Source: Pedobacter psychrophilus
GTDB taxonomy: Bacteria; Bacteroidota; Bacteroidia; Sphingobacteriales; Sphingobacteriaceae
Assembly: GCF_001652725.1 (NCBI RefSeq)
Contig: NZ_LWHJ01000022.1
Span: 434,001-498,000, forward strand
Direction of reading: 5' to 3'
DNA length: 64,000 nt
The position numbers and the translations under genes were made by a program. This document shows, one piece after another, positions 61,871 through 64,000 of this stretch (the stretch's first letter is position 1; every line of letters starts with the position of its first letter). The notes under the pieces were generated by a model, which worked only from the letters and a program-made list of their open reading frames with translations, had not been told where the DNA came from and ran no database searches.

Positions 61871-64000
61871 ATGAAAAAAATCTTACTTCTAATTTTGCCA
61901 TTAATTATTGCCTTAAATAGCTATTCGCAATCAAATTACAGCTTTACAAATGTTCGTAAAATAAATAGTATTTATACGGACATTAGCGCAACAGGTACTG
62001 TAATTACCATGTCAGATTTCAATTCCGGCAATTCAGTTACTCCAATTGAAATTGGTTTTCCTTTCAATTTTAGCGGCACAACATTTACTCAATGTATGAT
62101 TAATGTTGATGGTGTATTAAGGTTTGGAACTGATGCCCCGGGTAGTCATTCAAGTTTATTTAGTGATAATGTTACAGAAAGTGGTTCAGCATTTACTACC
62201 ACAGATTTAAATTATCAAAATGTAGTATATGCTTTGTTTATGGATTTGGTTCAGGGTAATGCCATGCCAACTTTTCATGTATTAACAGAGGGATTAACTC
62301 CAAACAGAATAACCACTATCCAATGGAAAAACTTGAAAGACAATATAGCTAATAGCTCATTAAACCAATTCGAAAACCTAGAATTTCAAGTCAAACTTTT
62401 CGAGACAAATAATGATATTCAAATTGTATATGGTAATTTTTTACCTTCTACAAATGGGATTGCTGGTAAATTTGCACAAGTAGGTTTAAAAGCTTCAAGC
62501 ACATCATTTATTGGGGCAAAAAGAAGCAGTAGTATTAACCCATTTAATCTTACCGAATTTTTTAATCCTGCAACCCACACCATATTTAATTCATCAATGG
62601 CAATACGTAATACCATGCCTCCACCCACTGGTTTTGGTTTTATTTTTTATGGAATAAAAACTTTAGATGTTGGCATTGCAAAAGCTTATGTTGATTATAG
62701 TGTTGCCAAAACTGCAAATGCATCAAATTTTAATAGTGTGAGGGTAAAGAATGAAGGTACAACCACAGCGACATCAATTGATGTAACCATGACTATTACG
62801 GGTTCAAATACTTTTAGCCAAACTATCAATATTCCTACTTTAGCAGCAGGTGCAGATCAAGTTGTTGCCTTTTCAAATTATAATATTTCAAATATAGGCA
62901 GTCAGAATGTGCAATTTGTAGTTTCTACTGCTGGTGATGAAAGGATAGATAATAATAGTGTTACTAAAAATCAACTAGTTACTAATAGTTTTGCTCAAAT
63001 ATTTCCTGACTCACAAAGTCAAATAGCCATTGGGTTTAATAGTGTAGCTAATAATGAGGTAGCTATTAAACAATACGGTACAGGTACTAGAAGGATTTCA
63101 CAAATCAGAATCCCTTTCAGCACCTATTTGGTAAGCGTAGCTTTAAAAATTTTGGATGATGATGGAGTTGGCAATATCCCAGGAACTGTATTGCATACCA
63201 GTGCTGCTCGCTTTACAAACGCAGATGGTGAAACAATTTTTAATTTGACCACACCCATTACTGTAACAGGAGATTATTATATTTCAATCAGACAGAACAC
63301 AGCGGTAAATATGGGCTGGAATGCTGCATTACAAAGTCCAAATGTGTTAAATCGTATATATAATGGATTTTCAGGCAATTTTATTGTGCAAACTATAGGG
63401 AGTCCTTTTCATCCTATTTTAAAAGTAGTGGAGGAAAATAATTTAGCTGATGTAGGTATTATTGCGGTAACCAACCCAGCTTGTAGCTACAGCAGTACCA
63501 ATCCGGTTACGGTTTCATTGCGAAATTATTCTACTTCTGTTCATGATTTTGTTGCCAACCCAGTAACTGTAAACGGAAGTATTAAAAATGAAACTACAAA
63601 TACAAGTACACCATTTTCTGTTGTTAAAAATACAGGAACATTAGCGGCAGGTTTAAGTGTTGCTGTTGATGTATTGCCAAATTACGATTTTACACAAAGA
63701 GCAAGTCATAGGTTTCAGGTACAAAGCAACCTATTAAATGATGCAGAAGTAAGCAACGATAGTTTAACCTATGTAATTATAAATAGTATTAAAACCACAA
63801 AATCTATTGAAGGTCCAATTTGTCCGTTTACGCCAATTACAATAACTGCAGTAAGTGGAATTTTTAATAATTTACTTTGGGAAGTTAATGGAAGTACAAC
63901 AAATGTAACTTCTTTAGCACTAAATCCTAGTGTAACAACAGTTGTAAAAATTAGGGGTACTGATTATCGGGGATGTGCAATTTCTGACAGCTTAATAGTA
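61871..64000 (+). CDS. Large secreted adhesin-like protein (3' end outside window)
   Basis: An ATG-started frame stays open for 710 codons to the window end. It begins with a signal peptide (KKILLLILPLIIALNSYSQ), then a lectin- or jelly-roll-like domain (about 30-250; IEIGFPFNFSGTTFTQCMIN, VDGVLRFGTD, GFGFIFYGIKTLD), followed by CARDB/Ig-like repeats (GIAKAYVDYSVAKTANASNF, VKNEGTTTATSIDVT; VGIIAVTNPACSYSSTNPV, VSLRNYS). The last part resembles PKD-like or SprB-type modules. No C-terminal sorting signal is visible because it is outside. Type IX secretion would fit, but cannot be shown. It is divergent from the histidine kinase. Confidence 0.85.
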   Translation, partial: MKKILLLILPLIIALNSYSQSNYSFTNVRKINSIYTDISATGTVITMSDFNSGNSVTPIEIGFPFNFSGTTFTQCMINVDGVLRFGTDAPGSHSSLFSDNVTESGSAFTTTDLNYQNVVYALFMDLVQGNAMPTFHVLTEGLTPNRITTIQWKNLKDNIANSSLNQFENLEFQVKLFETNNDIQIVYGNFLPSTNGIAGKFAQVGLKASSTSFIGAKRSSSINPFNLTEFFNPATHTIFNSSMAIRNTMPPPTGFGFIFYGIKTLDVGIAKAYVDYSVAKTANASNFNSVRVKNEGTTTATSIDVTMTITGSNTFSQTINIPTLAAGADQVVAFSNYNISNIGSQNVQFVVSTAGDERIDNNSVTKNQLVTNSFAQIFPDSQSQIAIGFNSVANNEVAIKQYGTGTRRISQIRIPFSTYLVSVALKILDDDGVGNIPGTVLHTSAARFTNADGETIFNLTTPITVTGDYYISIRQNTAVNMGWNAALQSPNVLNRIYNGFSGNFIVQTIGSPFHPILKVVEENNLADVGIIAVTNPACSYSSTNPVTVSLRNYSTSVHDFVANPVTVNGSIKNETTNTSTPFSVVKNTGTLAAGLSVAVDVLPNYDFTQRASHRFQVQSNLLNDAEVSNDSLTYVIINSIKTTKSIEGPICPFTPITITAVSGIFNNLLWEVNGSTTNVTSLALNPSVTTVVKIRGTDYRGCAISDSLIV

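Noticed and set aside
1-64000. CRISPR arrays, prophage, integrases, transposases, rRNA genes
   Set aside because: I looked for regularly spaced direct repeats, recombinase or transposase motifs and rRNA sequence and saw none. The repeats found are short intergenic elements without coding capacity.

Overview
The window is AT-rich, gene-dense bacterial chromosome from the phylum Bacteroidota, most likely family Sphingobacteriaceae (Pedobacter-like). The family call is an inference. Support comes from promoters of the Bacteroidota type (TTG/TTTG, about 19-20 bp, TAnnTTTG) before both tRNAs, rpmH, rpsF and trxA; few Shine-Dalgarno sequences; TonB-dependent and other outer-membrane barrels; a lipoprotein TamA-like protein next to a very long TamB; and many Bacteroidota-type unknown families. 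I see no phage, transposase, integron, CRISPR array or rRNA operon.

Layout. 0-10 kb: end of nnrD, a flavin split-barrel protein, lipA with an ECF sigma/anti-sigma pair, a JmjC-like cupin protein, mdh with a retropepsin and a truncated haemoglobin, a tandem pair of secreted paralogues, and a CBS-domain cystathionine beta-synthase. 10-21 kb: an orphan LuxR-type response regulator, two iron-sulfur genes, tRNA-Phe, an outer-membrane barrel receptor, a membrane-bound AraC regulator, an SLC13 permease, a GlcNAc-type kinase and a frameshifted COG0523 (CobW) GTPase. 21-29 kb: DUF1015 protein, a beta-CASP hydrolase with a tiny downstream gene, a glycosyltransferase, dapD, an S4 RNA-binding protein, a Gfo/Idh/MocA oxidoreductase, guanine deaminase, an OmpH-like lipoprotein and trxA. 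29-37 kb: the TamB/TamA-like envelope pair. 37-44 kb: rpsF-rpsR-rplI, mtgA, rpoN, mscL, rpmH-rnpA-yidD-tsaB. 44-54 kb: two unknown envelope proteins, DUF423 protein, priA, a barrel protein, a sugar transferase, pcm and a FtsB/DivIC protein. 54-58 kb: a TonB receptor/lipoprotein cluster, possibly for a metal, with damaged genes. 58-64 kb: an acyltransferase, tRNA-Lys, a response regulator/TPR histidine kinase pair and, divergently, a large secreted adhesin-like protein cut by the window end.

Most of the window is housekeeping. The signals most worth following are: a perfect 15-bp inverted repeat that ends on the start codon of the SLC13 permease; two near-identical 20-bp palindromic boxes 32 bp apart before the outer-membrane receptor at 13.5-15.7 kb; a palindrome in the promoter of the COG0523 GTPase; two copies of a structured intergenic repeat (411-498 and 11713-11784); a 47-codon gene hidden behind the beta-CASP hydrolase; and a cluster of single-base deletions in metal-homeostasis-like genes that are either decay or assembly error. 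I found no system that I can claim is new; the regulatory elements and the secreted paralogue pair are the best candidates for undescribed biology.
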